From NCBI GenBank assembly GCA_002452815.1, contig DKFM01000012.1, positions 1-64,000 on the forward strand: a DNA stretch of 64,000 nt, given 5' to 3'. The position numbers and the translations under genes are program-made. Below the pieces are notes generated by a model that saw only the letters and a list, made by a program, of their open reading frames with translations, searched no databases and was not told the DNA's origin. This document shows, one piece after another, positions 42,162-50,736 of the stretch; the stretch's first letter is position 1, and each line of letters starts with the position of its first letter. The stretch is from Rhodobacteraceae bacterium UBA6796 (GTDB lineage: Bacteria > Pseudomonadota > Alphaproteobacteria > Rhodobacterales > Rhodobacteraceae).

Positions 42162-42988
42162 TTTGCATAGGTTTCGGAAAGGGATTCAGGCGGTGTCGGG
42201 CCGGGACTGGCCACCTGTTGCGCAGACAATGCGGCGGCAAAGGCCAGCGCGTGCTGCATCGGCCAGCCCGCCAGCTGGCCATGGATCAGACCGGCGGCAA
42301 AGACATCGCCCGCGCCGGTGGTGTCGATGGCCTGCACCGCGACGGCGGGCTGGTGCAGAACCTGGCCGCCGTGCCCTTCGGCCCGCGCGCCGTTGGCGCC
42401 CAGCGTGACAACCAGCCAGTCGGGCGGGTCTGCCAGATCGGAGAACCGTTGCGGGGCGTTGGTCGCGGCAGAGCTTTCGGAGGTGACCAGCAGATCGGCC
42501 GGCGGGGCCGCATGACCGGGATACCACTGCCCCACCGTCACGCATTGCCCGCGCAGGCTGGTGCAGAGCTGGTTCAGCGCGGGCGCGGGGGTTGCGGCAT
42601 AGATCGCGGCCCAGTCGCGGGGCAAGGCGGCGAAATCCACCGCATCGGATTGGCCGCGCTGGCGGTGGATGATGGTGCGCTCGCCCGACGGCTCGATCAG
42701 GATCAGCGGCTCGCAGGGTGGCTCGGGCAGGCGGGCGACCAGATCGGTGCGGATGCCCGCCGCCTGCAACTCGGCCAGCATCTGGTCGCCTTGCGGCCCC
42801 TCGCCCAAGCCCGCGGCGATCCAGACCTCGTGCCCGCCGCGCGCCAGCGCCAGCCCGGTATTGGCCGCAGCCCCACCAAGGGCACGCCCCATATCCTGCG
42901 CCTGCACCCGGCAGGCGGGCAAGGCGCTGGCCAGCCGGATGGTGTGATCCAGATTAAGGCTGCCGGTGACAAGAATACGCTGTGTCAT
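42146..42988 (-). CDS. PfkB-family (ribokinase-like) carbohydrate kinase
   Basis: 280-aa kinase with the ribokinase fold. Motifs: ILVTGSLNLDHTIRL at the start, LGGAAANTGLALARGG (about 37-52, the PfkB glycine-rich signature 1) and IDTTGAGDVFAAGLI (about 227-241, signature 2 with the catalytic Asp). It phosphorylates a sugar or sugar-like alcohol with ATP; the substrate cannot be told from the sequence. Its place between importer genes and the oxygenase implies phosphorylation of the imported compound or of its breakdown product. Start at MTQRILVTGS (42988), 4 bp behind the permease stop. Confidence 0.9.
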   Translation of the reverse strand: MTQRILVTGSLNLDHTIRLASALPACRVQAQDMGRALGGAAANTGLALARGGHEVWIAAGLGEGPQGDQMLAELQAAGIRTDLVARLPEPPCEPLILIEPSGERTIIHRQRGQSDAVDFAALPRDWAAIYAATPAPALNQLCTSLRGQCVTVGQWYPGHAAPPADLLVTSESSAATNAPQRFSDLADPPDWLVVTLGANGARAEGHGGQVLHQPAVAVQAIDTTGAGDVFAAGLIHGQLAGWPMQHALAFAAALSAQQVASPGPTPPESLSETYAKWSKP

Positions 42989-42992
42989 GGGG

Positions 42993-43832
42993 TCAGCCCT
43001 TGCCACCGGCGCCGGGGGCAAACGCCTCTAACATCGTGCGTTGCGCGGCAAAAAACAGCGCCACGACCGGCAGGATACCCAAAAGCGCCACCGCCATCAG
43101 CGGCCCCCATTGCTGGTTTGACGCCTCGACATCGGAAAACACCTTGATGCCGATGGTGATGGTCTTGCGCTCGGGGCTTTCCAGAATCAGCAGCGACCAG
43201 AAATAGATGTTCCAGGCCCCGAGGAACGACAGCACGGTTACTGCCGCCAGCGCCGGTTTCACATTCGGCAGCGCGATGCGCCACATCTGTTTGAACATGC
43301 CGGCCTTGTCCAGGCGCGCGGCCTCGAACATATCAGCGGGCAAGGCGCGGAAACTTTGCCGCAGGTAAAAGACGTAGAACCCGATAAAGGGGATCGAGGG
43401 CACGATCACCCCGGTCAGCGTGTCATACCAGCCCAGCTTGACCACCGCGATGAAGGTGGGAACGATGCCGATGATCGACGGAAATGTCAGCGTGGCAACG
43501 ATGATCCAGAACAAGGTGTCGCGGCCGCGAAACTCCATCCGGGCAAAGGCAAAGGCCGCCGGCACGCTGATCGCCAGCTTGCCCGCCGTCACCAGAACCG
43601 ACACCACCAGCGCATTCCACAACCACAGCCCGACGGGATGACGGGCAAACGCCGTGCGAAAATTGTCGAGCGTCGGTTCCTCTGGCCAGAACCGGATGGC
43701 CCGCGACAGCACCTGTTCGTTGGGGGTAAAGGCGGTCGTCAGCATCCACAGCATGGGAAACAGCGTCAGCCCCGTGGCCAGCGCCAGCACGATATGGATC
43801 GCCAGACCCGAGAAGCGCCGCTGCCTAGCCAT
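42993..43832 (-). CDS. ABC importer permease, UgpE/MalG type
   Basis: 279-aa inner-membrane permease of the CUT1 carbohydrate/glycerophosphate class with about six hydrophobic segments. The EAA loop reads EAARLDKAGMFKQMWRIALP (about 190-209), and the N-terminal LFPMLWMLTTAFTPNEQV and LPADMFEAARLD elements are typical of MalG/UgpE subunits. It pairs with the UgpA-type permease coded just upstream, overlapping by 8 bp. Confidence 0.92.
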   Translation of the reverse strand: MARQRRFSGLAIHIVLALATGLTLFPMLWMLTTAFTPNEQVLSRAIRFWPEEPTLDNFRTAFARHPVGLWLWNALVVSVLVTAGKLAISVPAAFAFARMEFRGRDTLFWIIVATLTFPSIIGIVPTFIAVVKLGWYDTLTGVIVPSIPFIGFYVFYLRQSFRALPADMFEAARLDKAGMFKQMWRIALPNVKPALAAVTVLSFLGAWNIYFWSLLILESPERKTITIGIKVFSDVEASNQQWGPLMAVALLGILPVVALFFAAQRTMLEAFAPGAGGKG

Positions 43833-44712
43833 AATGCACCTTGCGTTCCAACAGCTTGAACTGCGCCCATGTGATAAAGCCGATCAGCGCGGCGATAATC
43901 ATCGTGGTCGCCCCGGCATGGCCGAACTGGAAAAACCGCAACCCCTTTTCCCACAGGTAAAACAGCAGGTTGGTGGTGGCATCAATCGGGCCGCCGCCGG
44001 TCATCACATCGACCGCGCCCAGAAGGTCGTCCATCACCCCCAACACCGTGGTCACGATCACGAAAAACAGCGTGGGCGAGATCAACGGCACCTCGATCCG
44101 CCACAGAATCCGGGCCGGGCGGGCACCGTCGATGCGTGCGGCCTCGGTCAACTCGGGCGGGATCGCGGTGAAGGCCGCCAGAAACAGCAGCATGTTCAGG
44201 CCAAAGGTTTTCCAGAACACCGTGGCACTGACCGACCAGATGGCCAGCTTCGGATCCTCGAGCCAGCGTTGCGGCGCGAACCCGGCCGCCTCCAGCACGA
44301 TATTGAACAGACCCGTCAGCGGGTTGAACAGCCAAAGCCATGTCGCCCCGGCGATGGAAAAGGCAATGATCGTGGGCAGGAACAACGCGCTTTTGTAGAA
44401 ATTCGCCAGCCGCGACTTGCCCAGCCGCACCAAAAGCCGCGCCAGCAACAGCGGGATCACCACCTGAAGCGGCGCAAGGATCAACGTATAGATGCCCGTA
44501 TTGCGCAGGGCGGCGTGGAAATTGGTATCGCCAAGCACCGCGCGATAGTTTTCAAGGCCGACAAACCGCGCATCGGGCCGAATGAAATTCCAGTCCGAGA
44601 AGGACAGGGCCAGCGAGACCAGAATCGGCAGGTACAGAAACACCAGCACCATCAGGATCGCTGGCGCCACAAACAGGTATGGCGCCAGCCGGGATGTCAT
44701 CCGCTTTGCCAT
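43825..44712 (-). CDS. ABC importer permease, UgpA/MalF type
   Basis: 295-aa inner-membrane permease with six predicted membrane segments (for example YLFVAPAILMVLVFLYLPIL near the N-terminus). WNFIRPDARFVGLENYRAVL (about 40-59) is the usual UgpA/MalF periplasmic motif, and the EAA loop is EAARIDGARPARILWRIEVP (about 191-210). It forms a heterodimer with the next gene product. The ATG overlaps the stop region of the binding-protein gene. Confidence 0.92.
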   Translation of the reverse strand: MAKRMTSRLAPYLFVAPAILMVLVFLYLPILVSLALSFSDWNFIRPDARFVGLENYRAVLGDTNFHAALRNTGIYTLILAPLQVVIPLLLARLLVRLGKSRLANFYKSALFLPTIIAFSIAGATWLWLFNPLTGLFNIVLEAAGFAPQRWLEDPKLAIWSVSATVFWKTFGLNMLLFLAAFTAIPPELTEAARIDGARPARILWRIEVPLISPTLFFVIVTTVLGVMDDLLGAVDVMTGGGPIDATTNLLFYLWEKGLRFFQFGHAGATTMIIAALIGFITWAQFKLLERKVHYG

Positions 44713-45965
44713 CAGGCAATCAGCGGGGCAATATCGGCCTGTGCGGCGCGCAAGGCATCCTCGACCGACATCTGATCTTCCAGAATACGGCCGACATATT
44801 GGCGCCAGACGGTCTGCGCCTCCAGACCGCGGGCACCCGGCCAGATCGTCTCGGCGGTCAGGCCGTCCGCGAATTGCGCCTGGGCGGCCTCGGGGCTGGG
44901 GATCTCGGCAAAGTCATGCACCGATGTGTTCATATAGCCGACCGAGGACCAGATTTCCTGCCCTTCGCGGCTGGCAGCAAATTCCATAAAGGTCAGCGCG
45001 GCCTGCGCTTTTTCGTCGTTGTTGGTATAGACGGCCAGGAAATTGCCGCCCGAATTCATGCGGCGCGCGGCGTCCAGACGGGGGAATTTGCGCGCCACGA
45101 TGTCGAAATCCTGAGCGTTCATCAGCGGCGCATAGGCCGACGATGTCGTGGTCACAGCCAGCGCCTGTGAGGTAAAGGCGTTCAGCTGCGCCTGCCCATC
45201 CACCGGGCGCCACAATCCGCGCCGCACCGGCTCGGCAAAGGCACGCATGCCCGCCGCGGCCTCGGCGCTGTCCAGCGCCAGCTCGCCCGTGGGCGACAGG
45301 ATATGACCACCGGCATTCTGGATATAGGCCTGCGAGGTCCATTCGTTGCTCGACAGATCCAGCGCCGAGCGATAGGTCGGATGGCCTTGCGCCTTCAGTG
45401 CTTCATCCAGCTTGGCGCATTGCGCCAGCAGCCAGTCATGGGTGATATCCATCGGAATATCCGCATCCAGCCCCGCCGCGCGCCACATGTCGCGGTTGAT
45501 CCAGGTCACCGGCGTGGACATCGCCCAGGGCAGGCCAATCAGCGCGCCGTCGATCGTGACCAGCGGCAGCACCGAGGGCTGGAAGTTTGCAAGAATGGCA
45601 TTGGCGCGCGCCTCGTCAATCTCGCGCAGGTCGCGGGCATTCAGCGTGCGGCGGGCGAAATAGCCGAATTTCCAGCCGGTCACCATCAGGTCCGGCGCAC
45701 GACCGGCAGCGATCGAGGTGACGGCGCGGGCGGTCGCCTCTTCGTAATTGCCGTCAAAGCGGTTCACGGCGGTCACGCCAAGTTTCATCTCGTTGAACGC
45801 ATCAACGACCTTCTGAAAGGGCTTGTCCTGGCCCCAGGTCGAAGAAATGACGATTTCCGTATCGCTTGACGCACGGGCGATGCGCGGGAACGACAGGCTG
45901 GACGCTGCCACAGCAGCCGCGCCTGACAGCATCATCTGCCGGCGCGAGAGGGGGGTGTTCAACAT
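44712..45965 (-). CDS. Extracellular solute-binding protein, UgpB/MalE type, with Tat-like signal
   Basis: 417-aa periplasmic receptor of the family-1 solute-binding class. The N-terminus LSRRQMMLSGAAAVAASSL has the twin arginine and hydrophobic core of a Tat signal, with a likely cut after IARA near residue 32. Mature features: EIVISSTWGQDKPFQKVVDAF, GRAPDLMVTGWK, LPWAMSTPVTWINRDMW and the C-terminal FMEFAASREGQEIWSS block. The ligand is probably a sugar, polyol or glycerophospho-type compound judging from the family. It is the first gene of the second operon and so receives the highest expression. Confidence 0.9.
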   Translation of the reverse strand: MLNTPLSRRQMMLSGAAAVAASSLSFPRIARASSDTEIVISSTWGQDKPFQKVVDAFNEMKLGVTAVNRFDGNYEEATARAVTSIAAGRAPDLMVTGWKFGYFARRTLNARDLREIDEARANAILANFQPSVLPLVTIDGALIGLPWAMSTPVTWINRDMWRAAGLDADIPMDITHDWLLAQCAKLDEALKAQGHPTYRSALDLSSNEWTSQAYIQNAGGHILSPTGELALDSAEAAAGMRAFAEPVRRGLWRPVDGQAQLNAFTSQALAVTTTSSAYAPLMNAQDFDIVARKFPRLDAARRMNSGGNFLAVYTNNDEKAQAALTFMEFAASREGQEIWSSVGYMNTSVHDFAEIPSPEAAQAQFADGLTAETIWPGARGLEAQTVWRQYVGRILEDQMSVEDALRAAQADIAPLIA

Positions 45966-46029
45966 GGTGCGGTCCTTTTTTCAGGGGCGGTCAAGGTTGC
46001 GGACGATGCCGCAGTTGTGCCGACCCTGT

Positions 46030-46054
46030 GTGACAGGCCAAAGACATTCGAATG
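46030..46054 (-). promoter_or_regulatory. Pho-box-like repeat and overlapping palindrome in front of the second operon
   Basis: On the minus strand ATGTCTTTGGCCTGTCAC (46030-46047) holds two TGTC cores 11 bp apart, the spacing of Pho boxes, though the first half-site is imperfect. The perfect palindrome CATTCGAATG (46045-46054) overlaps its upstream edge and could be the operator of the GntR-type regulator. Both lie 65-90 bp before the binding-protein start, a fitting position for control of the operon. Confidence 0.4.
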
Positions 46055-46625
46055 AATTTTTTATTTTTCAGTGCTCCAGACCATTCCGGAAACAAGCTGG
46101 CCTGCCAAACGATCTGAGGCCTCATTTTCCCGGTGATGGAGTCTGTTGCCGGGTATCGCGGCGCTGGTTTGCAGCCAGTATCGCAGTGACCCACGACTGT
46201 TCGGCGCTGATGCAGACCTTGCATCGTGCATGATAAAAGATGGCTTTGCGCGTCATGATGAGGGGCTGCCTTTTCATTCATGGGAGAGGTCGGCAAAAGG
46301 GCGTCCGGGCCGTCGCTGCGGTTCCGGGCGCCCGGCTCAGGCCACCTTCGAAAACCGCGCCCCGAGCGGGGCGAGGCTTTGCGGGGTGGCATCTTGGTGG
46401 TCGGCGCAATCCATCCGCAGGGCGGCATCGCCAAAGGCCGCGTCCACAAAGGCACAGTGATGCGGCGCCTCTGCATCCGCAATGTTGACGCGACAGTGGA
46501 TGTGCCTTTCTTGCGCAGGTGCTGGCATGGTCCGTAATGGGCGTTGGGTCGATCAGACAGTTGCCATCGGGCAGCGGTAAATTTGAGCGACCTTTGTCGT
46601 GCTTTGTTGCGGAAAAGCGACGTCT
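46055..46625. other. Intergenic stretch with one doubtful small open frame
   Basis: No confident gene. AT-rich near 46050-46070 (run of T with ATTTTT), then GC-rich. A 63-codon frame on the minus strand (46337-46528, start MPAPAQERHIHCRVNIA, with three cysteines and five histidines) looks more protein-like than the other frames, but I cannot place it in a family and see no clear ribosome binding site. Larger open frames here run into neighbouring genes on the other strand and are not supported. Confidence 0.3.
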
Positions 46626-47705
46626 TTAGACAGCCACTCGCCACATGCGGAAACGCCCTTGCCCTGTAACTTCGTAGACAAGTCCGGTTTTTTCCATCCA
46701 GGCAAGGTTGCGCTGGACGGCCGCGCGGCTGGCGCCGGTCAGGGCCTCGGCCATGGGTGCAGAGACAAGCGGCCAGTCGGTCAGCGCGGCACGCAAGGCG
46801 CGCGGGGTCTTGCCCGAGAGCGATGCCATCTCGGCCGCTGCCCGCTCCGACCACGCCTCGATATCGTCAAGGTGCCGCATCGCGGTCAGGCACGCCGTCC
46901 CCATCCCGTCAAGCCAGCGCGCCAGACGGTCGGCGGGTGGGCCGCCGGCGCGCAGCCCCCCCGATCCAGACATGGCCCCGCCCATGGCGAGCGGCGCAAA
47001 GACTGCGCCCTTGCTATCGCTCACCGCGATCCGCGCGGCGGTGACTGCCGCTTCCATACGATCACCCTGCTGGCCGAGACCCGCCAGGCTCCAGAGGTGA
47101 AAGCCCATGGCGGCACGGGTGATCGGGTGCAGATCGGCGGCTTGTGCCATCAGGTCCAGCCAACCGCCTGCGCGATCTGCAAAGGGTTCGGCCTCATCGG
47201 CGAGGGTTTCGGGGTCGCGGCGATCAAGGAACGCGGAAAGGTCCACCTCTGGTCCTGGCCCACCCGTCAGACGACGAACCGCCCAACCGACACGCGCAAG
47301 GGCTGCGGTGTCGTCCTGCACCCCGGACAGGCGCAGCGATATCCAGAGCGCCAGCCGATCCGGGCCGATGCGGTCACCCGCGAACCAGCTCAGATCTGCG
47401 GCCTCCATCAACGCCAGCCTGTGCCGCCAACCTTGCGGGCTGCGCTTAAGCCGGTCATCCAGTGCGCCCAGGCGACCGGCCACACGGGCAAGACGCGCGG
47501 CATGACCCGCCTCTGCCTTGCGCCAATCGTCGAGGACCTCGGCTTCACGCGGTTCGGGCAGCGGTCCGGGCGGCAGGTAATCCGGCTCCTCTTCCATCGG
47601 ACCGGGCAGGAACCAAAGATCGTCCTCGGACGCCTGTTCCACCTCCTCGGCATCGAGAAAGAGAGTATCAGATTCATCAGAGAAAGCAGGCGCTTGAGGC
47701 TTCAT
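46626..47705 (-). CDS. DUF1612-like helix-turn-helix protein of repABC plasmids
   Basis: 359-aa protein. The C-terminal 60 residues form a winged-helix-like module: DWPLVSAPMAEALTGASRAAVQRNL and VYEVTGQGRFRMWR. This end and the helical Ala/Leu-rich middle resemble the DUF1612/RHE_PE00001 group found on rhizobial and rhodobacterial plasmids; this is recognition from memory, not a search. The first 60 residues are acidic and proline-rich (EVEQASEDDLWFLPG, EEEPDYLPPGPLPEP) and probably disordered. Its function is unknown; a DNA-binding role is inferred from the HTH. Confidence 0.6.
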   Translation of the reverse strand: MKPQAPAFSDESDTLFLDAEEVEQASEDDLWFLPGPMEEEPDYLPPGPLPEPREAEVLDDWRKAEAGHAARLARVAGRLGALDDRLKRSPQGWRHRLALMEAADLSWFAGDRIGPDRLALWISLRLSGVQDDTAALARVGWAVRRLTGGPGPEVDLSAFLDRRDPETLADEAEPFADRAGGWLDLMAQAADLHPITRAAMGFHLWSLAGLGQQGDRMEAAVTAARIAVSDSKGAVFAPLAMGGAMSGSGGLRAGGPPADRLARWLDGMGTACLTAMRHLDDIEAWSERAAAEMASLSGKTPRALRAALTDWPLVSAPMAEALTGASRAAVQRNLAWMEKTGLVYEVTGQGRFRMWRVAV

Positions 47706-48109
47706 ATGTGCAAAATATCTGAATTTTGCATTTCGCCCAAGGCTTTTGTCAGAGCGCGCTCGCGCTCCTTATATAGCACGCGTGCGCGATGGTCTGCGAG
47801 GGCTCTCTGATCGCGCTCACTTTATAGAAACCAAGGGCTTTGCGTTGAGCAGGACCGCAGAAAGCGCCCTTGTATCCGTTTACAAACGGTCGTTTGTTGA
47901 CGACGTGAATTGTAAGAGTAATCGGTTTATAATCAAAGCCTTGGAAGATTTTTGACATCTTCCATGTGATCTGGATGGCGTGGTGGAAGGGATCCATGGT
48001 GTACGCCGCGTTCATCTTGATGCTTCCGGACATGATCGGTCGATATTTGTTCTATTGGCCAAATACTGTGAACCGTGTCTCAATTGCTGGATGCATCCGC
48101 TGCCCGCCG
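47706..48109. other. Intergenic region with a perfect palindrome and a hairpin
   Basis: 404 bp without a supported gene, clearly richer in A+T than its surroundings. ACAAACGGTCGTTTGT (47882-47897) is a perfect inverted repeat with 7-bp arms, suitable as a dimeric-regulator site. GGAAGAT (47943-47949) and ATCTTCC (47957-47963) form a 7-bp hairpin with a 7-nt loop. Both lie between the divergently facing ends of the DUF1612-like gene (leftward) and the ABC-like gene, which ends at 48110. Short open frames are present but lack any family feature. Confidence 0.45.
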
Positions 48110-49660
48110 TTACGCCGCCGTTTTGACCCGTCCTGCAAACGGCCGTTCGCTGATCACCGTCGCCGCGCGCCGCTTTTGCAGGCGGGCCACCCGGCGCATA
48201 ATGTCCGCGTCGCAACCCGCGCCAAGCAGGATCAGCCGCGACCCGGCAAGCCGGGCCCGCACAAGGCTGATCTTCTGCCGTTCCCCGAGCGTCAGGTTGC
48301 GCCCGCCCTCGCGCACCGTGGCGTTCAGCCCGCCGAGCCGGTCGAGCATCGGGCCCAGCCCCTCTTGTCGGGCCAGATCTTCAAGCGCGTCATCCGCAGG
48401 TCTGTCCGAGCAGCCGAAGGTCAGGGCACGCCGGATCGACCCTTGCAACATTTCCGACGATGGGCCAACCAGGGCGACGCCGCGGCGCAGACTGCCCCGG
48501 CTGAGGTTGCGCAGGTCGCGGCCCGACATCAGGATGCGGCCCGACGGCGGGGCATCCAGGCCCAGCAACATCGCAATCACGGCTTCGGCGTCCAGATCAT
48601 CCAGCGGCAGGCTGGCCGTTTCCCCGGCTGCAACCTGATGCGTGAACGCCTTGCCCGAGGGCAGCATGACGTCTTCGAATGACACAGCGACCGGCCCCTT
48701 GGGCAGGCTTTGCCCCGCCCGGTAAAGATCGCGCTGCCCGCGCGAGAGCGCCGCGCTGGCCTTGATTTGTGCCGCAAGAAACGCGGCGCGGTGGTTCCAG
48801 ACGCCGCCAAGATCGCGCAACGGGGCCAGCAGCAGCCCCAGCACCGCCAGCGCAGCCGCGATGGTGCCGGGGCTCAGCCCGTCGCGGTGCCCAAAGAAGA
48901 TGACCAACGCCGCCGCGACCCCGGCGGCAAGGTCGGGAGCCGCGCGCAGCGCCTCGGCCACGCGACGATGCCGCAGGGCAGCCCGGATCATTGCATCGGT
49001 GCGCTTGTGCAACTGTGCAAGCTCTGTGTTGCGCCGCCCAAGCCGGTCGAGCCAGGGGGCGAGCGGCATCCTCTCGGCCATTTCGGCGGCGATCCGGGCC
49101 CGGCGCACCCGCAGGCGGCGCTGCAAGGGAACCAGCCGCAGCCCCCCAACCGCGATCGTCCCCAGGGTCAGCGCAATGACCGGCGCCGTGACCCAGGCAA
49201 ACACCGGGTCCAGCAGCCACATCACCCCCAGCAAGGCGGGGATCAGGACCGCGCCCGTCACCAGACGCGGCAGGCCAAGGCCCAGCCAGTTGCGAAACGC
49301 CGTCATGTCGCCGACAAACCGCAGCGACATATAGCCCGCCCGGCGGTTGGCCACATCCCGCGCGGGCATCCGTGCGGCGTGCTCGAACAATGCCGCGCGG
49401 ATCTCGCGCGCATAGTCCTGCCCCAGGCGTTCGCCCATGACCCGCGACGCGATGCGGGTGGCCGCGATCACAAGCCCCGCCCCCACCAGCAGGGCCAGAG
49501 GCAGAGACGGCAGGGCCGTCCCGCCATGCATCGCCTCGAACAGGGTGCGGGTGGCAAAGGCGGCGGCCCCCGCCGCCCCGGCCTGGAGCAGCGTCACCCC
49601 CGCCACGGCGGCAAGCCTGCGCCCGCGCCGGTTGCCCAGCAGGTCGGGCAGGGCCATCAC
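48110..49660 (-). CDS. ABC exporter-like protein with a degenerate nucleotide-binding domain
   Basis: 516-aa membrane protein with the layout of an ABC half-exporter: about six hydrophobic segments in residues 15-290 (for example VLIPALLGVMWLLDPVFAWV and AAALAVLGLLLAPL), then a domain shaped like an ABC ATPase (from about 325). All catalytic motifs of that domain are lost: Walker A is ETASLPLDDLDAEAV, the signature is LTLGERQK, Walker B is LILLGAGCDAD instead of LLDE-type, and the H-loop histidine is absent (ATVISERP). Length and order of the fold are otherwise kept, so it is not a truncated gene. ATP hydrolysis is not expected from it alone. Its start overlaps the DUF1611 gene (ATGA), making that P-loop protein a likely partner. 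Confidence 0.82.
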   Translation of the reverse strand: MMALPDLLGNRRGRRLAAVAGVTLLQAGAAGAAAFATRTLFEAMHGGTALPSLPLALLVGAGLVIAATRIASRVMGERLGQDYAREIRAALFEHAARMPARDVANRRAGYMSLRFVGDMTAFRNWLGLGLPRLVTGAVLIPALLGVMWLLDPVFAWVTAPVIALTLGTIAVGGLRLVPLQRRLRVRRARIAAEMAERMPLAPWLDRLGRRNTELAQLHKRTDAMIRAALRHRRVAEALRAAPDLAAGVAAALVIFFGHRDGLSPGTIAAALAVLGLLLAPLRDLGGVWNHRAAFLAAQIKASAALSRGQRDLYRAGQSLPKGPVAVSFEDVMLPSGKAFTHQVAAGETASLPLDDLDAEAVIAMLLGLDAPPSGRILMSGRDLRNLSRGSLRRGVALVGPSSEMLQGSIRRALTFGCSDRPADDALEDLARQEGLGPMLDRLGGLNATVREGGRNLTLGERQKISLVRARLAGSRLILLGAGCDADIMRRVARLQKRRAATVISERPFAGRVKTAA

Positions 49661-50709
49661 GCGGCCTGCACCCGGCCCGCAAACGCGCGCAGGGCAAAGA
49701 CATTCGCCTCGGCCGGGTCCGCCAGATCGCTTTTGCGCAGCACGGTCACGCCGGTTGCGGCCTCGGCCTCGGCCACCGCCATGGGCGAGCAGCTCAGGAT
49801 CCCGGTCAGCGCATCGGGGCGCAGCCCGTGGCGCGCCAGTTCCGCCACACCGCCCGATGCCGCCACCGCGTCACCGCAGGCAAAGACGAGCCCGGCCATG
49901 CGAGCCTTCAGCCAGGGATCGGCCACCAGCGCGCCGGTTTCGCGCTGAAAGATGCCGTCGGCGATCTCGATCACCGCGATCTCGCAGCCGCGCTCGGCGG
50001 CATGGGCCAGCAACAGGTCGATCCCCGCCTTCACCCGGTCCAGCGGTTCGCGGTAGGTGGTGACCATGCCCGCATCGGTGAAATCGGCAACCCAATGCGC
50101 GCCGGTGTCGGCATATTCGTTGAAATCCCCGAAGGCGCCGGTGCCGGTGCCCTTGATCGCCGCCACCTTGTAGCCCGCGCGCCGCAGACCCAGCGACAGT
50201 TGCGCCGTGGCCAGCGTCTTGCCCGAATTCATCGCCGTGCCCAGCACGAAGATGACCGGGATCGCGCCGCCATGGGTTGTTTTCGGAAGCGCAAAACGGT
50301 CCAAGTTCAACGGCTGGCCGGCGTCATCCAGCAGCCGGGCCATCGGCAACAGGCGCGTGGCGGGCTTGATCCGTTCGTTGCGGGCGATCATCCGGCCGAT
50401 GCAGCCGCCGCCCGCCAGCAGGTCGGCGCCGTCGGGGTCGATCTCGGCCAGACCTTCGAACTGGTCCGGGGCATAGCGTGCCCCGCAGGCCAGCACGATC
50501 AGATCACCGGGATAGATGTTCGACGGCCGCCCCGAGGCCAGTTGCACCCGCCGGTGCTGTCCCAGGCTGTCAACCTGGGCAAGGATCAGATCGCCCGCCC
50601 GCGCGGCGGTGAAATCCCGGTCTGTGCCGGCGACAAGGGCCGGGTCCACGCGGCGGGTTGAAAAGGTCCATTTCGCATTGGCAAGCGCGGTAAGTTGAGT
50701 GGTTTGCAT
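49657..50709 (-). CDS. DUF1611-family P-loop protein
   Basis: 350-aa protein with an N-terminal beta-rich region (about 1-140) and a C-terminal P-loop NTPase-like domain opening with VIFVLGTAMNSGKTLATAQL (about 152-171), then VAAIKGTGTGAFGDFNEYAD and IAVIEIADGIFQRET. This matches the DUF1611 layout, which is related to the dethiobiotin-synthase/CobQ-type P-loop group; a DUF1611 member, DgcN, is linked to D-amino-acid metabolism in another bacterium. Substrate here is unknown. It lies between the hydrolase (27 bp) and the inactive ABC protein (4-bp overlap). Confidence 0.75.
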   Translation of the reverse strand: MQTTQLTALANAKWTFSTRRVDPALVAGTDRDFTAARAGDLILAQVDSLGQHRRVQLASGRPSNIYPGDLIVLACGARYAPDQFEGLAEIDPDGADLLAGGGCIGRMIARNERIKPATRLLPMARLLDDAGQPLNLDRFALPKTTHGGAIPVIFVLGTAMNSGKTLATAQLSLGLRRAGYKVAAIKGTGTGAFGDFNEYADTGAHWVADFTDAGMVTTYREPLDRVKAGIDLLLAHAAERGCEIAVIEIADGIFQRETGALVADPWLKARMAGLVFACGDAVAASGGVAELARHGLRPDALTGILSCSPMAVAEAEAATGVTVLRKSDLADPAEANVFALRAFAGRVQAA

Positions 50710-50736
50710 GATTATTGTCCTGTTGGTGAAGAGGGG

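Noticed and set aside
45991-46854. 287-codon minus-strand open frame upstream of the second operon
   Set aside because: Overlaps the 3' end of the DUF1612-like gene in another frame and shows no protein family.
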